Positions 1 through 6,356 of a stretch of 6,356 bases of DNA are shown here, in pieces. The notes under the pieces were generated by a model. The model did no database searches. It worked only from the letters and a program-made list of their open reading frames with translations, and had not been told where the DNA came from. The first letter of the stretch is position 1. Every line of letters starts with the position of its first letter. This stretch comes from Nitrospinota bacterium (GTDB lineage: Bacteria > JAUXIQ01), in NCBI GenBank assembly GCA_030620925.1, contig JAUXIQ010000122.1:1-6356 (forward strand). Reading direction: 5' to 3'. The position numbers and the translations under genes were made by a program.

Positions 1-1238
1 GCTGCCGCTTCCGGATACAGCTTCATGCGCCCGCCCAGGAAATAGTCGGGGTTAAGGTATTCAAGTATCAGAGATGCGTCGGTTACCGTCGGCTCCTTGC
101 CACCGAACCCGTAACATGAGGGGCCCGGGTTCGCCCCGGCGCTGTCCGGCCCCACGTTTATGAGCCCCAGCTCGTTTAAGCGCGCTATGCTCCCGCCGCC
201 GGCTCCTATTTCTATCATGTCAACCACGGGGAGCCGTACGGGCAGGCCGCTCCCTTTCTTGAAGCGGTTGGCGCGGGCTACCTCGTAATTGTTGGCTATG
301 CTCAGCTTGCCGTCTTTCACCAGACAGCTTTTCGCCGTGGTGCCCCCCATGTCGAAGGACAACACGTCTGTGACGCCCAGCAGTTTGCCGTAGTAGGCCG
401 ACGCCAATGCTCCGGCCACGGGGCCGGACTCCAGGACGCGCCCGGGATAGGCCGCCGCCGTGTCCTTGGCCAGCACGCCTCCGTTGCTGGCCATCACGTA
501 CCAGACGTCCCGGAAGGACTGTTCCCGCAGTCGCTCATCGAGCCGGTGGATGTAGCGATGGGCCAGCGGCTGCACGTAAGCGTTGATGGCGGCGATGGAG
601 GTGCGTTCGTATTCCCGCCACTCGGCGAAGAGGTCTGACGAGAGGGTGACGTGAAGCTGGGGGGCCTCCTGGCCGATTATATCGCCGATCTCCTGCTCGT
701 GGTCGGAGTTGACGCAAGAATGGAGGAGGCAGACGGCAATGGCCTCGACGTCCAGCTCTTTTAATTCCCGAACGATCTTTATGACCTCCTCCCGGTCGAG
801 GGCCTTCAGGACGGAACCGTCGTAGGCCACCCTTTCAGAGACTTCCTTCCTCAGGTAGCGGGGCACCAGGGGCTCGGGGAAGAGGAGGTTCATGTCGTAT
901 ACGTCGTAGCGGAACTCACGGCGGAACTCCAACAGGTCGCGAAATCCACCGGTGGTTATAAGCCCCATCCTGGCACCCTTGCGTTCAATGATGGCGTTGA
1001 TGATGAGGGTTGTGCCGTGGACGGCGTTATGGACCCCTTCCATGCCTATGCCGAAATCTTTTTTAATCTGGTTGAGTCCGATCACCACGCCCTGTGAAGG
1101 GTCTTCCGGCGTAGTGAGACATTTGGCTACCTTCATGCTTCCGTCTTCCTGATCGAAGATAACGAAATCGGTGAAGGTGCCTCCGATGTCAAACCCCAGC
1201 CTGTACCTTTTACCGCTCCCGGTTTCCGCTGACAACAT
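1..1238 (-). CDS. Hydantoinase/oxoprolinase family protein (HyuA-like), N-terminal 412 residues, cut by window edge
   Basis: The frame is open from an ATG at 1238 to the left edge, giving 412 codons; the family is usually about 650-700 residues, so the C-terminal third is missing. Visible motifs are the N-terminal phosphate-binding FDIGGTFTD (residues 16-24), HGTT (74-77), ESGPVAGA (270-277), a second phosphate loop FDMGGTTAK (295-303), IGAGGGS (344-350) and a Gly/Pro-rich GPDSAGANPGPSCYG (363-377). These mark the Hydant_A_N and Hydantoinase_A domains of the ASKHA fold. Known members use ATP to open hydantoins or 5-oxoproline, or act as subunits of acetone- and acetophenone-type carboxylases, often with a HyuB partner. 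The substrate here cannot be read from sequence. The protein has no signal peptide or membrane segment and is probably cytoplasmic. The gene starts 13 bases after the MDR stop, so it is probably co-transcribed with it. The start is supported by a GGAG at 1243-1246. Confidence 0.93.
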   Translation of the reverse strand, partial: MLSAETGSGKRYRLGFDIGGTFTDFVIFDQEDGSMKVAKCLTTPEDPSQGVVIGLNQIKKDFGIGMEGVHNAVHGTTLIINAIIERKGARMGLITTGGFRDLLEFRREFRYDVYDMNLLFPEPLVPRYLRKEVSERVAYDGSVLKALDREEVIKIVRELKELDVEAIAVCLLHSCVNSDHEQEIGDIIGQEAPQLHVTLSSDLFAEWREYERTSIAAINAYVQPLAHRYIHRLDERLREQSFRDVWYVMASNGGVLAKDTAAAYPGRVLESGPVAGALASAYYGKLLGVTDVLSFDMGGTTAKSCLVKDGKLSIANNYEVARANRFKKGSGLPVRLPVVDMIEIGAGGGSIARLNELGLINVGPDSAGANPGPSCYGFGGKEPTVTDASLILEYLNPDYFLGGRMKLYPEAA

Positions 1239-1242
1239 TCTT

Positions 1243-1246
1243 CTCC
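1243..1246 (-). promoter_or_regulatory. Ribosome binding site of the HyuA-like gene
   Basis: GGAG lies four bases upstream of the ATG at 1238, inside the 13-base gap after the MDR stop codon. It is the only purine-rich motif near that start, and no other in-frame ATG lies upstream in the gap. The spacing is short but workable. Confidence 0.6.
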
Positions 1247-1251
1247 GTTTT

Positions 1252-2280
1252 TTAAGGAGTGAGTACAATTTTACCGAACTGTTTTCTATCGATCATGGTG
1301 CGCTGCGCTTCCGCAGCCTCCTTGAGAGGAAATACGGCGTGAACCACGGGCCTTATCCTTCCCTCCTTGAAAAATTTTAACGCCTCCAGCAGCTCTCCCT
1401 TTTCACCCATGTATGAGCCATGAACGGATATATGTTTCCCGAAAAGATACCACAGGTCGGTCTGCACCGCGGAGCCGCTGGTGGCGCCGCAAATGACCAG
1501 CCTCCCGTTTCTGCTCAGGCAATTGAGGCTCTGCGTCCAGGTATCGGCCCCGATGTGTTCGATAACCACTTCCACGCCCTTTTTCCCCGTGAGCCTCCGC
1601 ACCTCCTGAAGGACGTCCTGCTTATTGTAGTTGATCGCCTCGTCCGCCCCCAGTTTTTGGGCTTTTTCCATCTTTTCCTCGGTGCCGGCGGTGGTGATCA
1701 CCCTGGCCCCGAAAAGTTTGGCTATTTGTATGGCCGCATGTCCGACCCCGCTTCCCGCTGCCATCACCAGCACGTCCTCTCCAGGCTTCACGGCCGCCCT
1801 GCCCACCAGCATGTGCCAGGCGGTGAGGAACACCAGGGGAAACGCCGCCGCTTCTTCGCAGCCCATGTCTTCAGGTATGGGGACTACGTTGGTTTCGGGA
1901 ACCTTCACCAATTCGGCATATCCCCCGTCGGAGATGAGGCCCAGTATATCGTATTTCAGGCACTGGTTATCTTTGCCGGAAAGGCATTGAGAGCATTTCC
2001 CGCAGCCGATTCCCGGAGCGAGGAGGACCCGCTGGCCGGGAGTAACGCCGGTGACCAGCCTTCCCGTCTCCTCCACCCGGCCTGAAACGTCGGCCCCCGA
2101 TATGTGGGGTAGCGGGACGGACAGGTTGGGGAGTCCCCCGCGCACCCAGATGTCCATGTGATTCAAGGCACAGGCTTCAACCCGCACCAGCACTTCATTC
2201 TCTTCAATCTGAGGATCAGGCGCATCCTCGTAGACCAGTTTGTCGAGGGCGCCATGTTCATGAAATCTGACCGCTTTCAT
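1252..2280 (-). CDS. Zinc-type medium-chain dehydrogenase/reductase (alcohol dehydrogenase/quinone reductase-like)
   Basis: The 342-residue length is typical of the MDR superfamily, cytoplasmic NAD(P)H-dependent oxidoreductases. The N-terminal GroES-like domain covers about residues 1-135 and the Rossmann domain about 136-290, with the dinucleotide-binding stretch AAGSGVGHAAIQIAK at 174-188. Four cysteines at 93, 96, 99 and 107 (C-x2-C-x2-C-x7-C) form the lobe that binds structural zinc in alcohol dehydrogenases. The catalytic-zinc cysteine position appears to be Asn40 within ALNHMDIW, as in quinone oxidoreductase-like MDRs, while His59 of PHISGAD is kept. This resembles the Zn-ADH-like subgroup whose members carry an LNHxDxWVRxG signature. 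The substrate is unknown: a quinone, an aldehyde or enone, or an enoyl-CoA are all possible, and the last is only suggested by the nearby crotonase. The gene lies 39 bases after selB. The start is supported by AAGGAAGG five bases upstream. Confidence 0.94.
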   Translation of the reverse strand: MKAVRFHEHGALDKLVYEDAPDPQIEENEVLVRVEACALNHMDIWVRGGLPNLSVPLPHISGADVSGRVEETGRLVTGVTPGQRVLLAPGIGCGKCSQCLSGKDNQCLKYDILGLISDGGYAELVKVPETNVVPIPEDMGCEEAAAFPLVFLTAWHMLVGRAAVKPGEDVLVMAAGSGVGHAAIQIAKLFGARVITTAGTEEKMEKAQKLGADEAINYNKQDVLQEVRRLTGKKGVEVVIEHIGADTWTQSLNCLSRNGRLVICGATSGSAVQTDLWYLFGKHISVHGSYMGEKGELLEALKFFKEGRIRPVVHAVFPLKEAAEAQRTMIDRKQFGKIVLTP

Positions 2281-2285
2281 CTATA

Positions 2286-2293
2286 CCTTCCTT
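2286..2293 (-). promoter_or_regulatory. Ribosome binding site of the MDR gene
   Basis: AAGGAAGG ends five bases before the ATG at 2280. It is the strongest Shine-Dalgarno-like motif in the minus-strand operon and fixes the start. It lies in the 39-base selB-MDR gap, where I see no terminator hairpin with a T-run, which supports read-through from selB. Confidence 0.7.
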
Positions 2294-2319
2294 CACACCG
2301 TTATCGGCTGAACGATCCA

Positions 2320-4230
2320 TCAACCCTTGCTCCTCAGCACTCTCACGTCCCCTTTGCGAAAGGTGACCCTCTTGTTGTCGAAGTGCTCCAGCAGGGGGAT
2401 GGCGTATTTGCGGGAAATATCCAGCAGGTCCCTGAACTGTGCGGCGGTGATTTCGCCATTCTGTTTTATGAATTCTATCAGTATCTCTTCGGCGCTGCTC
2501 AGGCTATCCCTGTGGAAGACTATTTTGTCCTTGACCCTGGCCACCACCCCTTCACTTATGAGAACCTGCAGCATCTCCCTACCCACCTGCTCGGAGATGG
2601 ATAGACGGCTGAAGGCTTCTTGAGGAGACGGCGGTTGAAACCTGGAAGTCAGGAATTCCTGCTCCAGTCGATGTTTGATCTCGGCCTGTTCTTCCTGGAG
2701 CTCCACCTTATGGGAGGCCGAGCGCACCAGGTCTTTTTCGACTACTACCTTCTTCCCATTTTCAAGATGCTCTATGCACCTGATGAACGCCCTCTCCGCA
2801 ACCGGGGCCACTTTACTGCGCAGTTCTTCTCTGCTCATGCCCTTTTTGAGGGGGTTCGCCACATGGAAAGACGTAAGCTGTTCTTCAATGCTGCGGCCCA
2901 TTTCCTCGAACAGTTGCCGGTGCATCACATGCACCTTATCTTCATCTATGACCACTGCGTCGCCTTTTTTCGAGAGGTCGTTTATAAGGCCCAGTAAGTC
3001 TTCCCGCGAGAGGTCGAATCTTGGGAAAAGCTCCTCCAGGCCGAGCCCTGATGACCCGGCATCCAGGAGCAGCTCCTCGAGCACCTCCCGGTGGGAGCTA
3101 CTCTCCAGAATCTGGAGATGGTCTAATATTTCCTTTCGGTGCCGCCGATGTCTGGCGGTTTTTACATCCAGTATCTGTCCTCCGCCGATGGTAATGACCG
3201 GTGAGTAGCTACGAATTACGAAGCGGTCCCCGGGGAGGGCGCAGACAGGTTTTTCCAGGTAAAGCTGGATATACGCCTCGTCCCCCGGCTCAAGGTAATC
3301 TCTTTCCAGCAAGAGCACGCGGGCCATTATTTCAGCCGTACCATGATGGAACCGTACTCTCCCCCTGTGCTTGATGGGATGAGCCGCCGAACCCAGGAGG
3401 GTCATCCTGGCATCGAGGAGTGTGGTGGGATGAAGCCTCTCGGGCAGAGAGATAACGTCGCCTCGAATGATAGAGTTCTTGTCCGTGCCCGATAGATTGA
3501 GCGCCGTCCGCTGGCCCGCAGTAGCCTGAGACACTTTCTGGTTGTGAACCTGAACGCTGCGGATGCGTGTGCTCAGGTTATGGGGGAAAATTTCCACCTG
3601 GTCTTCGACGTTCACCGTCCCCGAGGTGAGCGTGCCGGTAATCACCGTTCCGAAACCCTTCATGGTGAACACCCTGTCGATGGGCATCCTGAAGGGGGTG
3701 GAGATGTTCTTCGCCTCTATTTCTCCTGCCAGACGCGCCAGGTGGGTTTTAAGCTCCGGGATACCCTGGCCGGTTTTGGAGGAGGTCGTCAACAGAGTGC
3801 AGCTCTCGAGGAAGGTGCCCTTCATAAAATCCCTGACATCCTCTTCCACCATGGCCAGCCATTCCTCGTCCACCAGGTCCGTTTTGGTAATCACCGCCAG
3901 GCCGCTTTTGATCTGCAATAGCTGGCAGATGGCCATATGTTCCCTGGTCTGGGGCATCACACCTTCATCGGCGGCCACTATCAGCGCCACCAGGTCTATG
4001 CCGCCCACACCGGCCAGCATGTTCTTAACGAAGCGCTCGTGCCCCGGCACGTCCACTATGCCGATGCTGACGTCCTCTTCCAAATCCAGGTGGGCGAACC
4101 CCAGGTCTATGGTGATGCCGCGCTCCTTTTCCTCCTTGAGCCTGTCGGTATCTATGCCGGTGAGGGCTTTTATCAGCTCGGTTTTACCGTGATCGATATG
4201 CCCGGCGGTCCCCAGAATGACCCTTTTCAT
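2320..4230 (-). CDS. selB: Selenocysteine-specific translation elongation factor SelB
   Basis: SelB is the GTPase that carries selenocysteyl-tRNA(Sec) to the ribosome and binds the SECIS hairpin of the mRNA, recoding UGA as selenocysteine. The 636-residue length fits bacterial SelB (614 in E. coli). All G motifs are present: GHIDHGKT (10-17), the switch [12 protein letters not shown] (38-48), DVPGH (60-64), TKTD (115-118; Thr in place of the common Asn is usual in SelB) and TSSKTG (149-154). EF-Tu-like domain II spans about 180-262 ([15 protein letters not shown]). Domain III spans about 268-355 and contains [16 protein letters not shown]. The remaining 270 or so residues fit the C-terminal winged-helix repeats that bind SECIS RNA. 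The start is fixed by the N-terminus [17 protein letters not shown], where the family begins. The gene lies 30 bases after selA and has no clear Shine-Dalgarno of its own, so translation may be coupled to upstream ribosomes. The stop is UGA. Confidence 0.98.
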   Translation of the reverse strand: MKRVILGTAGHIDHGKTELIKALTGIDTDRLKEEKERGITIDLGFAHLDLEEDVSIGIVDVPGHERFVKNMLAGVGGIDLVALIVAADEGVMPQTREHMAICQLLQIKSGLAVITKTDLVDEEWLAMVEEDVRDFMKGTFLESCTLLTTSSKTGQGIPELKTHLARLAGEIEAKNISTPFRMPIDRVFTMKGFGTVITGTLTSGTVNVEDQVEIFPHNLSTRIRSVQVHNQKVSQATAGQRTALNLSGTDKNSIIRGDVISLPERLHPTTLLDARMTLLGSAAHPIKHRGRVRFHHGTAEIMARVLLLERDYLEPGDEAYIQLYLEKPVCALPGDRFVIRSYSPVITIGGGQILDVKTARHRRHRKEILDHLQILESSSHREVLEELLLDAGSSGLGLEELFPRFDLSREDLLGLINDLSKKGDAVVIDEDKVHVMHRQLFEEMGRSIEEQLTSFHVANPLKKGMSREELRSKVAPVAERAFIRCIEHLENGKKVVVEKDLVRSASHKVELQEEQAEIKHRLEQEFLTSRFQPPSPQEAFSRLSISEQVGREMLQVLISEGVVARVKDKIVFHRDSLSSAEEILIEFIKQNGEITAAQFRDLLDISRKYAIPLLEHFDNKRVTFRKGDVRVLRSKG

Positions 4231-4260
4231 GATGATACCAGCGATAGTTTCATGTGTTTT

Positions 4261-5700
4261 CTAGCGCAGCTCCTCAGCTAATTGTTTTACAGCGGTGGCG
4301 ATCTCTTGCAGTTCGTCTTCCTGAACGGTGCGCATGTCCAGAAGGAACCTATCCTGGCTTATGCGGCCCAGGATGGGGATTTTAGCTTTTCGCAGTCGTT
4401 CGTCTATCTCTTCGGGGCTCAACGCGGTAGAGGTCAGCGCGGCGACGGCGGTGGGGAACTCCACTGCAGGAAGTGAGCCGCCTCCCGCCTGGGTGACGTC
4501 GCGAGATACGCTCACGCTCAGCTTTTCACCCATACAGTCTTTCATCATAACCGCCAGCGCCAAAGCTTTGCGCTCCTGTTCTTCCACGGGCCGGGAGAGC
4601 ATTTCCATGGTGGGTATTCGCATCAATGCCTCACCTCCCTCTAGATATAGATGCAGCGTGGCTTCCAGGGCGGCAATGGTAAACTTATCCACCCGCAGGG
4701 CTCGCGCAAGTGGGTTGGCGGCTAACTGGCTGACGCAGGCGGCTTTCCCCAGGATGATTCCCGCCTGGGGACCGCCCAGGAGTTTGTCGCCGCTGAAGGT
4801 GATGAGGTCGATACCCGTCTTGATCTTATCCTGAACCGTGGGCTCGGGGATGATCATATCCCCCGCTGAAGGAGTCAGGTTGCCGCTTCCCAGGTCTTCC
4901 ATGACCGGTATCTGGAATTCCCTTCCTAACTCCACCAGCTCTTCCAGGGTCACTTCGGTGGTGAACCCCACTATCCTGTAGTTGCTGGTATGGACCTTGA
5001 GCAGGAGGGCGGTGTTATCGGTGACGGCGGATGCGTAATCCTTGAGGTGCGTTCGGTTGGTGGTGCCCACCTCCTTGAGTTGCGCACCGCTCTTGCTCAT
5101 TATATCCGGAATCCTGAAGGAGCCGCCGATTTCTATCAGCTCGCCCCGTGAGACGATGACTTCTTTGTCTTTGGCCAGGGTATCCAGGGCCAGGAGAACG
5201 GCTGCGGCGTTGTTGTTCACCACCAGGGCCGCTTCGGCGCCTGTGAGTCGGGTTAATATATCCTCCAGGTGGCTGTGGCGGGAGCCTCTTTGACCGGCTT
5301 CCAGGTCGTATTCCAGGTTGGAATATGCGCCGCCCACGGCGAGGACGTTGCGCAGCACCTCCTGCCCCAGAACGGCGCGGCCTAAATTGGTGTGCAGTAT
5401 GATGCCAGTGGCGTTGATTACTCTCTTGAGGCTGAACCTCTGCGAGCTGCGCAGCTTCTCCCCCACCTCCAGGGCCACCTTTTCCGCCGTAAGTCCTTCG
5501 GACGCCGGATTTGCGCCTGCGTCTCCGGCGAGTATCTCTTTCCGTTTGGCATCCAGGGTATCCCGCACGCAGTCCAGAACGAACCAGCGCGGGAAATCTT
5601 TCATGAGCGCCTCCATGTCCTCTACCTGGATCACGGCGTCAACCGAGGGAAGCGTTCGCAACAGTTCCTGTTTTTTTTCATCCGTCATTATGTTATCCAC
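4261..5700 (-). CDS. selA: L-seryl-tRNA(Sec) selenium transferase SelA
   Basis: SelA is the pyridoxal-phosphate enzyme that converts seryl-tRNA(Sec) to selenocysteyl-tRNA(Sec) using selenophosphate; in characterised bacteria it works as a decamer in the cytoplasm. The N-terminal tRNA-binding segment holds LLRTLPSVDAVI (about 13-24). The family hallmark NATGIILHTNLGRA is at 96-109, followed by EYDLEAGQRGSRHSHLE (130-146). The PLP-binding lysine is Lys306 in TFSGDKLLGGPQAG. The C-terminal part, with RISQDRFLLDMRTV (446-459), is complete. The family is usually about 460-475 residues. The frame can start at GTG 5700 (479 residues) or ATG 5688 (475 residues). A GGTGG at 5697-5701 sits eight bases before the ATG, while the GTG has no upstream purine motif, so ATG 5688 is the better start. 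It is the first gene of the minus-strand operon, behind a promoter at 5778-5806. The stop is TAG. Confidence 0.98.
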   Translation of the reverse strand: MDNIMTDEKKQELLRTLPSVDAVIQVEDMEALMKDFPRWFVLDCVRDTLDAKRKEILAGDAGANPASEGLTAEKVALEVGEKLRSSQRFSLKRVINATGIILHTNLGRAVLGQEVLRNVLAVGGAYSNLEYDLEAGQRGSRHSHLEDILTRLTGAEAALVVNNNAAAVLLALDTLAKDKEVIVSRGELIEIGGSFRIPDIMSKSGAQLKEVGTTNRTHLKDYASAVTDNTALLLKVHTSNYRIVGFTTEVTLEELVELGREFQIPVMEDLGSGNLTPSAGDMIIPEPTVQDKIKTGIDLITFSGDKLLGGPQAGIILGKAACVSQLAANPLARALRVDKFTIAALEATLHLYLEGGEALMRIPTMEMLSRPVEEQERKALALAVMMKDCMGEKLSVSVSRDVTQAGGGSLPAVEFPTAVAALTSTALSPEEIDERLRKAKIPILGRISQDRFLLDMRTVQEDELQEIATAVKQLAEELR

Positions 5701-5701
5701 C
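5697..5701 (-). promoter_or_regulatory. Probable ribosome binding site deciding the selA start (ATG 5688)
   Basis: GGTGG lies eight bases upstream of the ATG at 5688 and overlaps the alternative GTG start at 5698-5700. It is an imperfect Shine-Dalgarno, but nothing better lies upstream of the GTG, where the sequence is AT-rich and lacks a purine tract. It therefore favours the shorter, 475-residue SelA. Confidence 0.45.
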
Positions 5702-5758
5702 GCAGAAATTGTAGAATCGATTTATCTTTCATCGGCTTATTTAACACGCCCTTGTATT

Positions 5759-5771
5759 GCGGGGCTTCCGC
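5759..5771 (-). other. Small GC hairpin at the predicted 5' end of the selA transcript
   Basis: On the minus strand GCGG and CCGC form a four-pair all-GC stem around a five-base AAGCC loop. The predicted transcription start is near 5770-5772, so the hairpin would sit at the very 5' end of the mRNA and could protect it or take part in control. The stem is short and could be chance. Confidence 0.25.
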
Positions 5772-5777
5772 TAATTC

Positions 5778-5806
5778 AATTTAGTTTAAGTTAGGGGAAA
5801 GGTCAA
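5778..5806 (-). promoter_or_regulatory. Predicted sigma-70-type promoter for selA operon
   Basis: On the minus strand a -35 box TTGACC (5806-5801; five of six bases match consensus) is followed by a 17-base spacer and a -10 box TAAATT (5783-5778; four of six match). Transcription would begin near 5771, giving a leader of about 70-83 bases before selA. The spacing is ideal and the location upstream of the first gene of the operon is right. This is a prediction from sequence only. Confidence 0.6.
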
Positions 5807-5813
5807 CGATAAA

Positions 5814-5856
5814 TCCCCTCCCTCACCTGACTGTTGGCGCTTGACAAGGGAGGGGA
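5814..5856. repeat. 10-base perfect inverted repeat between divergent promoters
   Basis: TCCCCTCCCT (5814-5823) and its exact reverse complement AGGGAGGGGA (5847-5856) are separated by 23 bases. The left arm lies just upstream of the selA -35 box. The right arm begins directly after the -35 box of the crotonase promoter and fills much of its spacer. Such placement would suit a repressor or activator that controls both genes. The arm centres are 33 bases apart, about three helical turns. No T-run follows the repeat on either strand long enough for an intrinsic terminator. Confidence 0.5.
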
Positions 5857-5869
5857 ATAAACCTAAACT
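5841..5869 (+). promoter_or_regulatory. Predicted sigma-70-type promoter for the crotonase gene
   Basis: A perfect -35 box TTGACA (5841-5846) is followed by a 17-base spacer and a -10 box TAAACT (5864-5869; four of six match). Transcription would start near 5876, about 47 bases before the ATG. A separate perfect TATAAT at 5897-5902 has no -35 partner at 16-18 bases, and a start from it would begin at about the Shine-Dalgarno, so it is less likely to be the main promoter. Confidence 0.65.
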
Positions 5870-5909
5870 CCGAACGGCGTCAGAGGCCGCAGGGTATATA
5901 ATCATCAAG

Positions 5910-5914
5910 AGGAG
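5910..5914 (+). promoter_or_regulatory. Ribosome binding site of the crotonase gene
   Basis: AGGAG lies eight bases before the ATG at 5923. An in-frame GTG at 5917-5919 is only two bases from the motif, too close for normal initiation, so the ATG is preferred. Confidence 0.75.
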
Positions 5915-5922
5915 ACGTGAAT

Positions 5923-6356
5923 ATGGCGGGGCCGTTCCAGGACATATTGTACGAGAAGATCGATAGCGTTGCTAAAGTCACCCTCAACCGACCCGAAAAG
6001 TATAACGCTTTAAGTCAGAACCTGCTGCGCGAGCTGCGGGAAGTGTTCGACGAGATAAACGATGACGGCGAAGTCCGTGTGGTCATCCTCACCGGAGCCG
6101 GGGACAAGGCTTTCAGCACCGGGTTCGACCTGGCCACGGGGGAGACGGTGCCCGATGAAGACGAGCAGGGGAAGAGGATCAAGCGCAACTTCGATACCAT
6201 AATCAGGATATGGAATTTGAGGCAGCCCGTTATCTCCGCGGTGAACGGGTACGCTGTCGCCGCCGGCTCCAACTTGGCCATGATCTGCGATATCACCATC
6301 GCCTCCGAGAACGCCGCCTTCGGCGAGCCGGAGATAAGACATTTCGCGCTATCCCC
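5923..6356 (+). CDS. Enoyl-CoA hydratase/isomerase (crotonase) family protein, N-terminal 144 residues, cut by window edge
   Basis: The frame is open from ATG 5923 to the right edge, giving 144 of the usual 255-270 residues. The crotonase fold is clear from VTLNRPEKYNALS (19-31), VRVVILTGAGDKAFSTGFDL (51-70, first oxyanion-hole segment), QPVISAVNGYAVAAGSNLAM (101-120, second oxyanion-hole segment) and ICDITIASENAAFGEPEI (121-138). The family acts on acyl-CoA thioesters in the cytoplasm, as hydratases, isomerases, hydrolases, dehalogenases or lyases. Aligned by eye with rat mitochondrial hydratase, the position of Glu144 is Asn117, while the position of Glu164 is Glu137. The usual Ala and Gly of the oxyanion hole appear as Thr66 and Ala114, where only backbone NH groups are needed. 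Loss of one of the two catalytic glutamates makes plain enoyl-CoA hydration uncertain; an isomerase or another crotonase reaction is possible. The gene is transcribed away from selA from its own predicted promoter. Confidence 0.93.
   Translation, partial: MAGPFQDILYEKIDSVAKVTLNRPEKYNALSQNLLRELREVFDEINDDGEVRVVILTGAGDKAFSTGFDLATGETVPDEDEQGKRIKRNFDTIIRIWNLRQPVISAVNGYAVAAGSNLAMICDITIASENAAFGEPEIRHFALS

Noticed and set aside
535-717. A short 60-codon minus-strand frame within the HyuA-like gene
   Set aside because: It lies in another frame inside the clear HyuA coding sequence and is Arg/Pro-rich as expected for an out-of-frame reading.
1420-2085. A 221-codon open frame on the plus strand opposite the MDR gene
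   Set aside because: It is antisense to a gene with full family motifs, has no family-like motif of its own, and is explained by GC-rich codon bias.
2293-2322. The UGA stop of selB read as selenocysteine, extending SelB by about 10 residues to the next UGA
   Set aside because: SelB is already full length at this stop, the extension has no family counterpart, and the only nearby hairpin (CGTT/AACG with an 8-base loop) is too weak for a bacterial SECIS.
3563-4192. A 209-codon open frame on the plus strand opposite selB
   Set aside because: It is Ser/Arg-rich, low in recognisable motifs and fully antisense to the conserved SelB GTPase domain; it is a shadow frame.
5814-5856. The GC-rich inverted repeat as an intrinsic terminator
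   Set aside because: The loop is 23 bases, only TTT follows on the minus strand and no T-run on the plus strand, and the flanking genes diverge, so no transcript needs to end here.
5897-5902. A perfect TATAAT as the main promoter of the crotonase gene
   Set aside because: No -35-like hexamer lies 16-18 bases upstream, no TG extension is present, and the transcript would start at about the Shine-Dalgarno. The TTGACA/TAAACT pair upstream is better.
5701-5922. A tRNA(Sec) (selC) gene or other RNA gene in the intergenic region
   Set aside because: There is no TpsiC-like arm, no acceptor stem pairing and no long extra arm; the region is explained by promoters and leaders.

Overview
The window holds five protein genes around one divergent intergenic region. 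Four lie on the minus strand and read leftward as selA, selB, a medium-chain dehydrogenase/reductase and a hydantoinase/oxoprolinase-family protein cut by the left edge. One crotonase-family gene reads rightward and is cut by the right edge. The DNA is moderately GC-rich, and the 222-base gap between selA and the crotonase is visibly AT-richer. SelA and SelB show a bacterium that inserts selenocysteine at UGA. Acyl-CoA-type and HyuA-type genes beside them fit an anaerobe or facultative anaerobe that degrades organic acids, such as a Chloroflexota (Dehalococcoidia-like), Desulfobacterota or clostridial lineage. That placement is a guess from gene content; no rRNA or other marker is present.

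Layout. Positions 1-1238 (minus) encode the N-terminal 412 residues of a HyuA-like ATPase-fold protein. Positions 1252-2280 (minus) encode a 342-residue MDR oxidoreductase with a complete structural-zinc site but no usual catalytic-zinc cysteine. Positions 2320-4230 (minus) encode SelB, and 4261-5700 (minus) encode SelA. Positions 5701-5922 form the control region, with two back-to-back sigma-70-like promoters, each with a 17-base spacer, and a 10-base inverted repeat. Positions 5923-6356 (plus) encode the first 144 residues of a crotonase.

How the genes work together. SelA converts seryl-tRNA(Sec) to selenocysteyl-tRNA(Sec), and SelB delivers it to the ribosome at UGA codons that carry a SECIS hairpin. 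The two therefore form one functional pair. The gaps after selA (30 bases), selB (39 bases) and the MDR gene (13 bases) suggest one transcript of at least four genes. The two downstream metabolic genes have no known link to selenium. The tRNA(Sec) gene selC and the selenophosphate synthetase gene selD are not in this window. I found no mobile elements, CRISPR arrays, rRNA or tRNA genes, and no stretch over 300 bases without a gene.

I see no clear case of a wholly new system. The points most worth a second look are the selAB-MDR-hyuA arrangement, the crotonase with Asn at a catalytic Glu position, the divergent promoter region, and the selB start, which lacks a Shine-Dalgarno sequence and overlaps an 8-codon mini-ORF.
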